Assembly: GCA_003955985.1 (NCBI GenBank)
Contig: CP033784.1
Location: forward strand, 1,302,001 to 1,366,000
Direction: 5' to 3'
From: Corynebacterium jeikeium
GTDB taxonomy: Bacteria; Actinomycetota; Actinomycetes; Mycobacteriales; Mycobacteriaceae
Length of the DNA stretch: 64,000 bases
Shown in pieces: positions 48,790 to 57,302 of this stretch. The notes beneath the pieces were generated by a model that was not told where the DNA came from, did not search any database, and saw only the letters and a program-made list of their open reading frames with translations. How positions within the stretch are numbered: the stretch's first letter is position 1; every line of letters starts with the position of its first letter. A program made the position numbers and the translations under genes.

Positions 48790-49802
48790 TTGTCAGAGAC
48801 TCCTGGTTCGTTAGCGAAGCTAGTTGTTGTGGACGTCGGAGATTGCATTCCCACCGTGTGAATCTGACTGAGGCCACGCAGGGCACGTCCGTAGGCAGTA
48901 TCGTGGTCGAGGTGACGCAGCTCCTCTGCCAAACATTCGGAGCGTGTTGGACGCGATACTGCAACCTTGAACGGGGGCTTTTCTCCGTTGGTGACCGATG
49001 CAGTGGTGGCGCTTTCAATATCGATACGCAAAGTCTGGCCATTTTCACGCTCAAAGGCGACGGAGGTCACCGGTGGCTTGGCGCGGCCCTTTTCGTCCAC
49101 CGGAATCTTCTTCTCACCGGTGGAGTAACGGTTGACCGGCAGCCCCAGGCGATCTGCCAACCATCCGGCGGCGACCTCGACCGATGGCGAGTCCTGTGGG
49201 CCGTAGATGGACACGGAGGTCACCGGCGAGTGCGGCGGCAAGTCGAAAGCGGATGCCAACACACCGCGCCAGTTCGTCAGCCGCGACCAGCTCAGGTCGG
49301 AATCGCCGGGCGTGTAGCCCGTACGGCGCGTGTAGATAGCGTTGCTATTCGGGTCACAGAGTGAATCGGTGATACGGCGCTGGGCAATCCGGCCGATTGG
49401 TGTCGCCGCTGGGACCTGCGGCGCCTCAGACGGCCACCACGCCACGACCGGCGTATCCGGTAGCAACAGGGGAGTCACCACAGAGCTGTGGTGCTGACCA
49501 ATCTCACCGGACATATGCATAACGACGATCTCAGCGGCACCGGCATCACCACCGACGCGGAGCTCCGCGTCAAGGCGATTGTCCAGGCGTGGATCATCGG
49601 AGACCAATACCAGCACACGGGATGGGTGCTCGCGGGAAACGGAGTTGACCGTGGAAATAATGTTTTCCAGGTCGTCTTCGCTTTTGGCCAAAACAATCAG
49701 GGTGAGGACACGGCCCGTGGTGACGATGCCGCCCTGCTCTCGAAGCTGCACCAACTGACGAGCAATGCTCGCGGTGTCAGTGTCTGGCAAATTGACAATC
49801 AT
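48786..49802 (-). CDS. opcA: Glucose-6-phosphate dehydrogenase assembly protein OpcA
   Basis: A 338-residue protein found in actinobacteria and cyanobacteria, needed for assembly or full activity of Zwf. Recognised from TGRVLTLIVLAKSEDDLE, DTPVVAWWPSEAP, RRITDSLCDP and LSWSRLTNWRGVLASAFD and from its invariant place between zwf and pgl. It starts at ATG 49802, 50 bp after zwf. No catalytic motif is known; it acts as a partner protein. Confidence 0.93.
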   Translation of the reverse strand: MIVNLPDTDTASIARQLVQLREQGGIVTTGRVLTLIVLAKSEDDLENIISTVNSVSREHPSRVLVLVSDDPRLDNRLDAELRVGGDAGAAEIVVMHMSGEIGQHHSSVVTPLLLPDTPVVAWWPSEAPQVPAATPIGRIAQRRITDSLCDPNSNAIYTRRTGYTPGDSDLSWSRLTNWRGVLASAFDLPPHSPVTSVSIYGPQDSPSVEVAAGWLADRLGLPVNRYSTGEKKIPVDEKGRAKPPVTSVAFERENGQTLRIDIESATTASVTNGEKPPFKVAVSRPTRSECLAEELRHLDHDTAYGRALRGLSQIHTVGMQSPTSTTTSFANEPGVSDK

Positions 49803-49852
49803 GAAAGTGTTCTTTCTGTCAGAAAATTCTTAAGAACTGAGAGGTCGGCAAC

Positions 49853-51457
49853 CTATGGCCGTCGCCAAGCGCGACCGTCGCGCTCGAGCATGTGGTCAGC
49901 GGAGGAAGGCCCCCACGAACCTGCGGGGTAGCCCTCGGGACGACCGCGCTTGGCCCAGTACTCGATGATGGGGTCAAGAATCTTCCAGGACAGCTCGACT
50001 TCCTCATTAGTGGGGAAGAGGCTGGCCTCGTCGAGAAGCGCATCCAGAATCAGGCGCTCGTAGGCCTCTGGCGACTGCTCGGTAAACACCTCGGAGTAGG
50101 AGAAGTCCATGTTGACATCGCGTACCTCCATGGCCGAGCCCGGAACCTTCGAGCCGAAGCGCATGAGCACGCCCTCGTCTGGCTGGACTCGAATCACCAT
50201 GGCGTTCTGGCCGAGAGCGGCAGTCATCGTCTCCGCAAAAGGCAAGTGCGGTGCGGACTTAAAGACCAGCGCAATTTCAGTGACGCGACGGCCGAGGCGC
50301 TTGCCGGTGCGCAGGTAGAAGGGGACACCGGCCCAACGACGGGAGTTGATCTGCAGCGTACAGGCGGCGTAGGTCTCGGTCGTGGATTCGGGGTCGAAGC
50401 CTTCCTCATCGCGCAGCCCCGGCACGAAGTTGCTGCCCTGCCAATCCGCCGTGTACTGGCCACGAGCGGTGTATTTCGAAAACGGACGCACTGGCTCGAC
50501 GGCACGCAGAACCTTGATCTTTTCCGCCTGCAGCTCTTCCGGGGTAAAGGCGATGGGCTCTTCCATTGCCACCAGCGCCAGGAGCTGGAGTAGGTGGTTC
50601 TGAATCACGTCACGAGCTGCACCGATACCGTCGTAGTAGCCGGCGCGACCGCCCAAACCAATGTCCTCGGCCATGGTGATCTGGACGTGGTCAATGTAGT
50701 GAGAATTCCACATCGGATCGAACAACTGGTTGGCAAAACGCATGGCCAGAATGTTCTGGACGGTTTCCTTGCCCAGGTAGTGGTCGATGCGGAACACAGC
50801 GTCTTCTGGGAAGACCGAGTTCACAATCCGGTTGAGTTCCTGAGCGGAGGCTAGGTCGTGTCCGAATGGCTTCTCAATAATCACGCGACGCCAATAATCC
50901 TCGCCCGACTGCGCCAGCCCCGAACGATCGAGCTGATGACAGACATCGGGGAAGTTAGCTGGCGGAATGGACAGGTAGTAGGCCCAGTTGCCAGCGGTGC
51001 CGCGGGAGCGATCGAGCTCCTCAAGTTGTGCGGCCAGGCGATCGAAGGCCTCGTCATCGGTGAAGGTACCGGTGACAAAGTGAATGCCCTCAGCCAGGCG
51101 CTGCCAGACACTCTCACGGAAGTCTGTGCGGGCGCCCTGTTCCACTGCGGTGCGCACATAATCCTCAAAGTCCTGTTTCGACCATTCGCGACGACCGTAG
51201 CCAACTAACGCGAAGGAGGCAGGCAGCAGACCGCGGTTGGCCAGATCGTAAATGGCAGGCAGAAGCTTCTTTCGGGCCAGATCGCCCGTCACTCCGAAAA
51301 TCACCATGCCGCCCGGGCCCGCAATACGCGGCAAGCGTTTATCCTGTGGGTCGCGCAGCGGGTTGATGTATCCGTCGTGGTTGGTGCTGTCGTCTCCGTT
51401 GTGCGGAGAGCTGGCAGTAGGGGAGTTCGAATCGTTGCGTTGCAGAGAATCACTCAC
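49853..51457 (-). CDS. zwf: Glucose-6-phosphate 1-dehydrogenase
   Basis: A 534-residue NADP-linked dehydrogenase opening the oxidative pentose phosphate pathway. VIFGVTGDLARKKLLPAIY (NADP site, near 52), the substrate motif RIDHYLGKE (near 223) and EKPFGHDLASA are intact. Start is GTG 51457. The first 40 residues are polar and low-complexity. In C. glutamicum zwf directly follows tal; here a divergent regulator-ABC cassette and a terminator lie between, so zwf must use its own promoter in 51458-51591. Confidence 0.95.
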   Translation of the reverse strand: MSDSLQRNDSNSPTASSPHNGDDSTNHDGYINPLRDPQDKRLPRIAGPGGMVIFGVTGDLARKKLLPAIYDLANRGLLPASFALVGYGRREWSKQDFEDYVRTAVEQGARTDFRESVWQRLAEGIHFVTGTFTDDEAFDRLAAQLEELDRSRGTAGNWAYYLSIPPANFPDVCHQLDRSGLAQSGEDYWRRVIIEKPFGHDLASAQELNRIVNSVFPEDAVFRIDHYLGKETVQNILAMRFANQLFDPMWNSHYIDHVQITMAEDIGLGGRAGYYDGIGAARDVIQNHLLQLLALVAMEEPIAFTPEELQAEKIKVLRAVEPVRPFSKYTARGQYTADWQGSNFVPGLRDEEGFDPESTTETYAACTLQINSRRWAGVPFYLRTGKRLGRRVTEIALVFKSAPHLPFAETMTAALGQNAMVIRVQPDEGVLMRFGSKVPGSAMEVRDVNMDFSYSEVFTEQSPEAYERLILDALLDEASLFPTNEEVELSWKILDPIIEYWAKRGRPEGYPAGSWGPSSADHMLERDGRAWRRP

Positions 51458-51521
51458 GGTTTACATAATGTCATATCGAGAAAAGTCCGGTGGAATCGTT
51501 TCCGATTCCTCCGATGGGGCC

Positions 51522-51579
51522 TTGACGGGTCCCTTTCTTCTGCCTTAGGTTTATGACCTAGGTGGTATACCCATAAACC
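51522..51579 (+). promoter_or_regulatory. Promoter and long-palindrome operator of the GntR-ABC cassette
   Basis: TTGACG (51522-51527), 17 bp, TTAGGT (51545-51550) form the promoter. The perfect inverted repeat GGTTTATG-N16-CATAAACC (51548-51555, 51572-51579) begins inside the -10 and ends just before the ribosome-binding site. Long, widely spaced palindromes of this kind are typical operators of YtrA-subfamily GntR regulators, so autorepression by the first gene is likely. Confidence 0.65.
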
Positions 51580-51591
51580 ACGGAGGTGTAT

Positions 51592-51954
51592 ATGCAGGCG
51601 AAGGAGGCGGACCCTCGGCCCATCTACGTCCAGATCGCCGAGGATCTGAAATCAATGATTTTGTCCGGGGAGCTCTCGGCTGAGGATCGTGCCCCTTCAA
51701 CCAAGGAGCTCTCGGAGTTTTATCAGGTCAACCCAACCACGGCCGCCAAGGCCATGACGGAACTGTCGATGGTGGGGCTTGTGGAGAAGAAAAGAGGACT
51801 CGGAATGTTTGTCACTCCAGATGCCCGTGAGCGCATTCGCGCTGAGCGTCGTGAAGCGTTCCAGCGCACCTACATCGAGCCGTTAAAAGCGGAGGCCGGC
51901 ATTCTCGGCCTCACGCTCCACGACATCATCGCCATGCTGGAGGAGGAGAAATGA
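51592..51954 (+). CDS. GntR-family regulator, YtrA subfamily
   Basis: A 120-residue repressor with an N-terminal winged helix (RPIYVQIAEDLKSMILSGEL; PSTKELSEFYQVNPTTAAKAM; GLVEKKRGLGMFV) and only a short helical C-terminal arm. That is the size and shape of YtrA-type regulators, which control adjacent ABC transporter genes. I use ATG 51592 (GGAGG at 51582-51586). Its stop overlaps the ATPase start by 4 bp. The palindromic operator upstream supports autoregulation. The signal is unknown; relatives respond to cell-wall-active compounds. Confidence 0.88.
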   Translation: MQAKEADPRPIYVQIAEDLKSMILSGELSAEDRAPSTKELSEFYQVNPTTAAKAMTELSMVGLVEKKRGLGMFVTPDARERIRAERREAFQRTYIEPLKAEAGILGLTLHDIIAMLEEEK

Positions 51955-52670
51955 GCATCTACGGCGTGATTGGCCCCAACGGCGCCGGCAAGACTTACTA
52001 CCTGCGTACCCTCGCGCAGATGCCTACGGCGGCCCTGGCGAAGGCTGCACCCGACACCCAGGTCTTCGGTGCCACCCCGCGCGAATATTTCCAGATCCTG
52101 CGCACCGGCTGGGATCAGCTCGATGTGCCCCACGCGGAGTCCCTCCTCGATTTCCCCGCTGACACCCCTATCAAAAAGCTCAGCCTGGGCCAGCGCCAGC
52201 TGCTCATCGCCGCTGCCACCCTGGCATCGGGCAAGGAAGCATTGCTTTTCGACGAGCCCTTCAACGGCCTCGATGTCGAGCACCGCGCCACATTGCGCGG
52301 CATGCTTATCGACTCGGCCGAATCGGCCAACATTGTGGTCACCTCGCAGCACTCCCAGGATCTAGCCGGCCTAGTCGACACCTTGATTGTCATCCACAAG
52401 CAGGATGCGTACGGGCCCTATGACGTCGATAAGCTGCGCGCTAGCCATCCGGTGCTGCGAGGCCCTACGGATCTCGTGGCGCAGGTGGCCGGCCCAGTGC
52501 TCGCTAAGAAAACCCTCGGCGAGCGCTGCGAGGCAATCCTGGCTACAGAGCTCAGTTCGTCTGCCGCTGCGCATGCCCGCGCCCTCGGCGTTGAGGTGAG
52601 CTACCTCGACCCCGCGGCCCTCATCGACCTCGCAAGCACCTCCTCCTACATCGAACGGAGCAAGAAATGA
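51951..52670 (+). CDS. ABC transporter ATP-binding protein (YtrB-like, short N-terminus)
   Basis: A 239-residue ATPase. Walker A GPNGAGKT starts at residue 8, so the usual first beta strands are shortened. The signature is a variant LSLGQRQ, Walker B is ALLFDEPFNGLD and the switch His is in SQHSQDL. The last 70 residues are a non-ABC tail. The gene overlaps the GntR gene and the permease gene by 4 bp each. Substrate is unknown; GntR/YtrA-ABC cassettes often act in envelope-stress or peptide-antibiotic defence. Confidence 0.87.
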   Translation: MSIYGVIGPNGAGKTYYLRTLAQMPTAALAKAAPDTQVFGATPREYFQILRTGWDQLDVPHAESLLDFPADTPIKKLSLGQRQLLIAAATLASGKEALLFDEPFNGLDVEHRATLRGMLIDSAESANIVVTSQHSQDLAGLVDTLIVIHKQDAYGPYDVDKLRASHPVLRGPTDLVAQVAGPVLAKKTLGERCEAILATELSSSAAAHARALGVEVSYLDPAALIDLASTSSYIERSKK

Positions 52671-53386
52671 GCACCGGAGCTTTCATCGCGACCAACAAGA
52701 AAACCTTCCTCGGTGTTGCCGCCGTGGCCATCCTGTACTCGGCCTTCGGGCGCATGCTCGTAGGCAGCGGAACCGGCAACACCTTGCTTGGCATTATCGC
52801 GCTGGGCATCCTCTTCCTCATCACAGCCCGGCGTTCGGTCACCCTGCGTGACTACGGCGTGAGCACCGCCCGCTGGGTACGCTCCGCAATCATCGCAATC
52901 TTGGGCACATCGTTGGTGGCTACCGCCTTCATCGTCACGGCGATGGTCATCGAACAGAACAAGTCCGGTTACTACCGCGGATTCGATAGCTTCATTGTCA
53001 CCTCCGGACCGGCCCTGTTTCCGGACACTAACGGGGAGCTGTACATGATTGAGGATTCCGGGCAAAACTACACCACAGTTCTGCTCACCGCGCTGTGCGT
53101 CTTCTTGAGCTTCCTCATGGCTACCGTGGCGAGCACCGCAGTCGGCACCGTCGCCGGCGCGAAGGGCACTCGTGCAGGATCGATCACCATTGGCCTGGCC
53201 CTGGTCACGCTCTTCCTCTTTAGCTATCTGCTGGACGTGACCGACTCCGTACCGGGCGCCCCCTGGCCGGCTGTGCCGATCTTTGCCTCAATCATCACCG
53301 TAATCTCTGCGTTCGTGATGGCCTGGGCATTAAAGGAAGAGAAACGCCCGCTGCCCACTGTGCGCCCCGCCTTCGCCGCGTCCTAG
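52667..53386 (+). CDS. ABC transporter membrane protein of the GntR cassette
   Basis: A 239-residue polytopic protein with about six hydrophobic segments (near 15-32, 38-55, 70-95, 130-155, 165-190, 200-225) and a periplasmic loop between the third and fourth (about 95-128). It matches no specific permease family that I can name. Its start overlaps the ATPase stop (ATGA), so it should be the membrane partner. A bidirectional terminator follows directly. Confidence 0.75.
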   Translation: MSTGAFIATNKKTFLGVAAVAILYSAFGRMLVGSGTGNTLLGIIALGILFLITARRSVTLRDYGVSTARWVRSAIIAILGTSLVATAFIVTAMVIEQNKSGYYRGFDSFIVTSGPALFPDTNGELYMIEDSGQNYTTVLLTALCVFLSFLMATVASTAVGTVAGAKGTRAGSITIGLALVTLFLFSYLLDVTDSVPGAPWPAVPIFASIITVISAFVMAWALKEEKRPLPTVRPAFAAS

Positions 53387-53393
53387 CTCCATC

Positions 53394-53423
53394 AAAAAAG
53401 CTCCCCTGCGCGGGGAGCTTTTT
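53394..53423. terminator. Bidirectional terminator between the ABC cassette and tal
   Basis: GCTCCCC (53400-53406) pairs with GGGGAGC (53412-53418), flanked by AAAAAA on the left and TTTTT on the right, so it can work in both directions. On the minus strand it would stop tkt-tal transcription before zwf. Confidence 0.85.
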
Positions 53424-53492
53424 CATGTCCAACGTTGAAAATGCGGGTTAAGTAACACAACAGGCGAACCGAAACTGACAACCCCAAAAGTT

Positions 53493-53586
53493 ACGGGCTG
53501 CAAATGTGAAACTGTGCAAGTTTATGACACCTTCAGGCTATTTTTCGGGCCGTTTTTGACATAAACGCAGTCAGTAACTCGGATCG
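53493..53586 (+). repeat. 94-bp intergenic repeat, copy 1
   Basis: It matches 58319-58412 at 84 of 94 positions with no gaps. It begins ACGGGCTGCAAATGTGAAAC and ends AGTCAGTAACTCGGATCG. An internal inverted repeat (GTTTATGACA with TGACATAAAC) is imperfect here. It fills much of the 268-bp gap between the ABC cassette terminator and tal; the remaining 53587-53654 shows nothing recognisable. Confidence 0.85.
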
Positions 53587-53654
53587 CCAGGCGACCTGCT
53601 GGCGCCAGCCAGAAACGCAGCCACTACCAACAGGCACATAGATAATCAGCAGGC

Positions 53655-54770
53655 TTACTTCAGCTGCTCCATGCGCTGTGCAATCGACTCAAGCAGGGAT
53701 TGCCAGGAGTCCACGAACTTCTCCACGCCCTCGCGCTCCAGGACAGCGAAGACATCATCGAGGTCGATGCCAATCTCGCTGAGCTGAGTCATAACGGCAT
53801 TGGCTGCTTCCCCCTGGCCGCTGACGGCGTCGCGAACCTCGCCCTCGAAGCCCGCAGTAGCACGCAGCGTCTTCTCCGGCATGGTATTCACAGTCTGCGG
53901 TGCAGCCAGCTCAGTGACGTAGAGGGTGTCCGGGTAAGCCGGGTTCTTCACACCGGTCGAAGCCCACAGCAGGCGCTGCGGCTTAGCACCGGCGTTTTCC
54001 AGCTGTGCCCAGCGAATATTCTGCGCCGAGAAAGTCTCCTCGAACTTGGCGTAAGCTGCACGGGCATTGGCCAGACCAGCCTTGCCGCGCAGAGCCAGGG
54101 CCTCCACGGAGCCGATCTTGTCCAGGCGAGCATCGATTTCGGTGTCAACGCGGGAAACAAACAGCGACGCAACAGAGTGAACCGAAGCCAGGTCCACGCC
54201 GTTGTCCTTCGCACGCTCAATGCCCTCGATGAACGCATCAATGACCTGCAGGTAACGCTCCACCGAGAAAATCAGGGTGACGTTTACCGAGATTCCCTCG
54301 GACAGAGCCTGGGTGACAGCCGGCAGGGAAGCATCGGTCGCCGGAATCTTAATCATCGCGTTCTGCTTGCCGACGCGCTCCCAGAGCTTACGGGCCTGCG
54401 CAATCGTGGCCTCGTAGTTGTCGGCGTAGCGAGGATCGACCTCGATGGAAACACGGCCATCGACACCGTCGGTTTCTTCGGATACACCAGCGAAAAGGTC
54501 ACAGGCATCGCGGACGTCGTCGATTGCCATCGCGAACACAGCATCTGCCGGGTTCGCACCCTCTGCAGTGAGCTGCGCCAGCTGAGAGTCGTAATCCTCA
54601 CCGGCGGTCATCGCCGAAGAGAAGATTGCCGGGTTAGTAGTGACACCGACAACCCGAAGCTCTTCAATAAGATTTTTCAAATCGCCCGAGGTGAGGCGCT
54701 GGCGCGAAAGATCGTCGAGCCACGCCGAAGTCCCGACCTTGGCGAGCGCTTCCATCGTGGTGTTTCCCAT
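53655..54770 (-). CDS. tal: Transaldolase
   Basis: A 371-residue enzyme of the non-oxidative pentose phosphate branch, in the long actinobacterial form. GVTTNPAIFSSAM (near 45), the Schiff-base Lys in MIKIPAT (near 143) and LWASTGVKNPAYPDTLYV are intact. ATG 54770 is used; ATG 54755 is possible. It lies 170 bp downstream of tkt in the same direction. Confidence 0.95.
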   Translation of the reverse strand: MGNTTMEALAKVGTSAWLDDLSRQRLTSGDLKNLIEELRVVGVTTNPAIFSSAMTAGEDYDSQLAQLTAEGANPADAVFAMAIDDVRDACDLFAGVSEETDGVDGRVSIEVDPRYADNYEATIAQARKLWERVGKQNAMIKIPATDASLPAVTQALSEGISVNVTLIFSVERYLQVIDAFIEGIERAKDNGVDLASVHSVASLFVSRVDTEIDARLDKIGSVEALALRGKAGLANARAAYAKFEETFSAQNIRWAQLENAGAKPQRLLWASTGVKNPAYPDTLYVTELAAPQTVNTMPEKTLRATAGFEGEVRDAVSGQGEAANAVMTQLSEIGIDLDDVFAVLEREGVEKFVDSWQSLLESIAQRMEQLK

Positions 54771-54863
54771 AGTGTTTAACGCCTTTCTGTCAATACCGCT
54801 TCGTTGCCTAAAGACTTCGCTAAAAGTTGTATGTCCTTAAACTACTGTGCGTCACAAACAATA

Positions 54864-54928
54864 CTGGCGCTACCGGAGCGCGGTACGGTTTTCACAAATC
54901 CCGTCCCGACAACGGCCGATAGCGCCAG
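54864..54928 (-). other. Large hairpin between tkt and tal
   Basis: CTGGCGCTACCGG (54864-54876) pairs with CCGATAGCGCCAG (54916-54928) at 12 of 13 positions, enclosing a 39-nt loop with smaller stems. On the minus strand a T-rich but interrupted tract follows. It may partly terminate tkt transcription or set the tkt/tal ratio by processing. Confidence 0.5.
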
Positions 54929-54940
54929 GTTTTAACAAAC

Positions 54941-57040
54941 TTACTTAGCAGCCTCGATGGACTCCTTGGCGGCATCGACAACAGCCTCTGCTGTGATGCC
55001 GAACTTCTCGAACAGCTCCTTGTACGGAGCCGATGCACCGAAGTGCTCCAGGGAGACAGCGCGACCAGCATCACCCAGGTGGCGGTACCACGGCATTGCA
55101 ATACCGGCCTCAACCGAGACACGAGCGCGGACGGACTTCGGCAGAACCTGCTCGCGGTAGGCATCGTCCTGCTGCTCGAACCAGTCAAGACACGGAACGG
55201 AGACAACGCGGGCGCTGACGCCTTCCTCAGCCAGCTTGTCAGCAGCTTCGACAGCGAGGTGAACTTCCGAACCGGTAGCCATCAGGATGACGTCCGGGGT
55301 CTCCTTGGCACCGTCGACAAGCACGTACGCACCACGACGGACGCCCTCAGCGGCCTTCTCCTTGGTACCTTCCAGGACCGGAACGTTCTGGCGGGTCAGG
55401 GCCAGAGCCTTCGGGCCTGCCTCGCCCTGAAGAACAGCGGCCCAAGCCTGAGCGGTCTCGTTAGCGTCAGCCGGGCGGACAGTGGACACACCCGGGATAG
55501 CGCGCAGCGAAGCCAGCTGTTCAACAGGCTGGTGCGTCGGACCGTCTTCGCCCAGACCAATGGAGTCGTGAGTCCAGACGTAAATAGGGGAGATGCCCAT
55601 CAGCGATGCTAGGCGGACAGCCGGACGCATGTAGTCCGAGAAGATAAGGAAGGTGCCGCCGTACGGACGGGTGCCACCGTGGAGCAGAATGCCGTTGAGG
55701 ATCGAGCCCATGGCGTGCTCACGGATACCGAAGTGCAGATTGCGGCCGTACGGGTCGGTGGTCCAGGTACCGGTGGTGATGGACTTCGGGCCGAAGGACG
55801 GCTCACCCTTCAGGACGGTGTTGTTGGAGCCAGCCAGGTCAGCCGAGCCACCCCACAGCTCCGGCAGGGTCTTGCCCAGTGCCTGCAGCGCGGCCTCAGA
55901 GGCCTTGCGGGTAGCAACGCCCTTCTCGTCCGGCTCCCAAGTCGGCAGCTCAGCGTCGAAGCCCTCCGGCAGCTCGCCAGCGGTCAGACGGTCCAGCAGA
56001 GCCTTGCGCTCCGGGTTAGCCGCAGCCCACTCGTCGAACTTGACCTGCCACTGTGCATGAGCCTCAGCACCGCGCTCAACTAGCTTGCGAGTGTGCTCAA
56101 TGACCTCGTCAGCGACGTCAAAGCTCTTGTCGGTATCGAAGCCGAGAGCTTCCTTGATGCCGACAATCTCCTCGCCACCAAGAGCAGCACCGTGCGATGC
56201 GCCGGTGTTCATCTTCGTCGGAGCCGGGTAAGCGATCACAGTACGAACGCGAATGAAGGTCGGACGCTCCGTATCCTTCTTGGCCTCCTCGACAGCAGCC
56301 TCGAGTGCTGCGACGTCCTCGCCGCCGTCGACCTCAATGACCTGCCAGCCGTAAGCACGGTAGCGGTCCGCGACATTCTCGGTGAAAGCAATGGTGGTGT
56401 CGTCCTCGATGGAGATGCCGTTGTCATCCCAGAAGACAATCAGGTTGCCCAGCTGCTGAGTGCCGGCCAGCGAGCCGGCCTCGGCAGTGACACCCTCCTG
56501 AACGTCACCATCAGAAGCGATGACGTACACGTAGTGATCAAACGGAGACTCACCCGGAGCAGCTTCCGGGTCGAACAGCCCACGTTCCCGTCGCGAAGCC
56601 ATGGCAAAACCGACAGCCGACGCCAGCCCCTGACCCAGCGGGCCAGTGGTGATTTCCACGCCGTCAGTGTGGCCGTACTCCGGGTGACCCGGGGTGAGAG
56701 CGTCCCACGTACGCAGCGCCTTCAGGTCATCGAGCTCCAGGCCAAAACCGCCGAGGTACAGCTGGACGTACTGCGTCAGAGAGGTGTGACCACAGGAGAG
56801 AATGAAACGGTCACGGCCAATCCACTTCGTATCCTTCGGGTCATGGCGCATAACGCGCTGGTAAAGAGAGTAAGCCAGCGGTGCGAGGCTCATCGCAGTG
56901 CCGGGGTGCCCCGAACCTGCCTTTTCAACGGCGTCTGCAGCCAGCACACGGGCCGTATCTACGGCCTTCGTATCCAAGTCAGACCAGTCCGAGGGGTAGT
57001 TGCGCACAACCCGTGCTTCATGCTCAGTCGATAGTGTCAC
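54941..57040 (-). CDS. tkt: Transketolase
   Basis: A 699-residue thiamine-diphosphate enzyme transferring two-carbon units. AGSGHPGTAMSLAP (near 40), the ThDP motif SDGDVQEGVTAEAGSLAG (near 165) and the C-terminal half with HDSIGLGEDGPTHQP are intact. It starts at GTG 57040 with TAGGAGT upstream. First gene of the minus-strand pentose phosphate group, diverging from ctaB as in other corynebacteria. Confidence 0.96.
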   Translation of the reverse strand: MTLSTEHEARVVRNYPSDWSDLDTKAVDTARVLAADAVEKAGSGHPGTAMSLAPLAYSLYQRVMRHDPKDTKWIGRDRFILSCGHTSLTQYVQLYLGGFGLELDDLKALRTWDALTPGHPEYGHTDGVEITTGPLGQGLASAVGFAMASRRERGLFDPEAAPGESPFDHYVYVIASDGDVQEGVTAEAGSLAGTQQLGNLIVFWDDNGISIEDDTTIAFTENVADRYRAYGWQVIEVDGGEDVAALEAAVEEAKKDTERPTFIRVRTVIAYPAPTKMNTGASHGAALGGEEIVGIKEALGFDTDKSFDVADEVIEHTRKLVERGAEAHAQWQVKFDEWAAANPERKALLDRLTAGELPEGFDAELPTWEPDEKGVATRKASEAALQALGKTLPELWGGSADLAGSNNTVLKGEPSFGPKSITTGTWTTDPYGRNLHFGIREHAMGSILNGILLHGGTRPYGGTFLIFSDYMRPAVRLASLMGISPIYVWTHDSIGLGEDGPTHQPVEQLASLRAIPGVSTVRPADANETAQAWAAVLQGEAGPKALALTRQNVPVLEGTKEKAAEGVRRGAYVLVDGAKETPDVILMATGSEVHLAVEAADKLAEEGVSARVVSVPCLDWFEQQDDAYREQVLPKSVRARVSVEAGIAMPWYRHLGDAGRAVSLEHFGASAPYKELFEKFGITAEAVVDAAKESIEAAK

Positions 57041-57302
57041 GTGAATGACTCCTAGTATCCAAATGGATTAGTAAAATTCTCTTCCATACTAACTAGGATT
57101 GCGCGCTCCGGGTTCAAACCGGGCCGAATAGCTGAGAGATAAGTCTCAGAGGGCGCGCCGCACATGCTTTACGACGGTCATTATTGGAACCGTTATGATT
57201 ACCGGTAAACTGATTGCCTGCCCCTCATTTAATTTTGCGGAAAAACTCGTCGGGAACTTTCCGACCGTTACATCCGACTATCTGTAAACGGGGGGTTTGT
57301 TT
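57041..57302. promoter_or_regulatory. Divergent tkt/ctaB promoter region
   Basis: The 262-bp gap must hold promoters for both genes. TATGAT (57194-57199) is a possible ctaB -10 without a good -35. AT-rich sequence near 57060-57095 probably holds the tkt promoter. I could not assign either confidently, and no gene or RNA was recognised. Confidence 0.3.
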
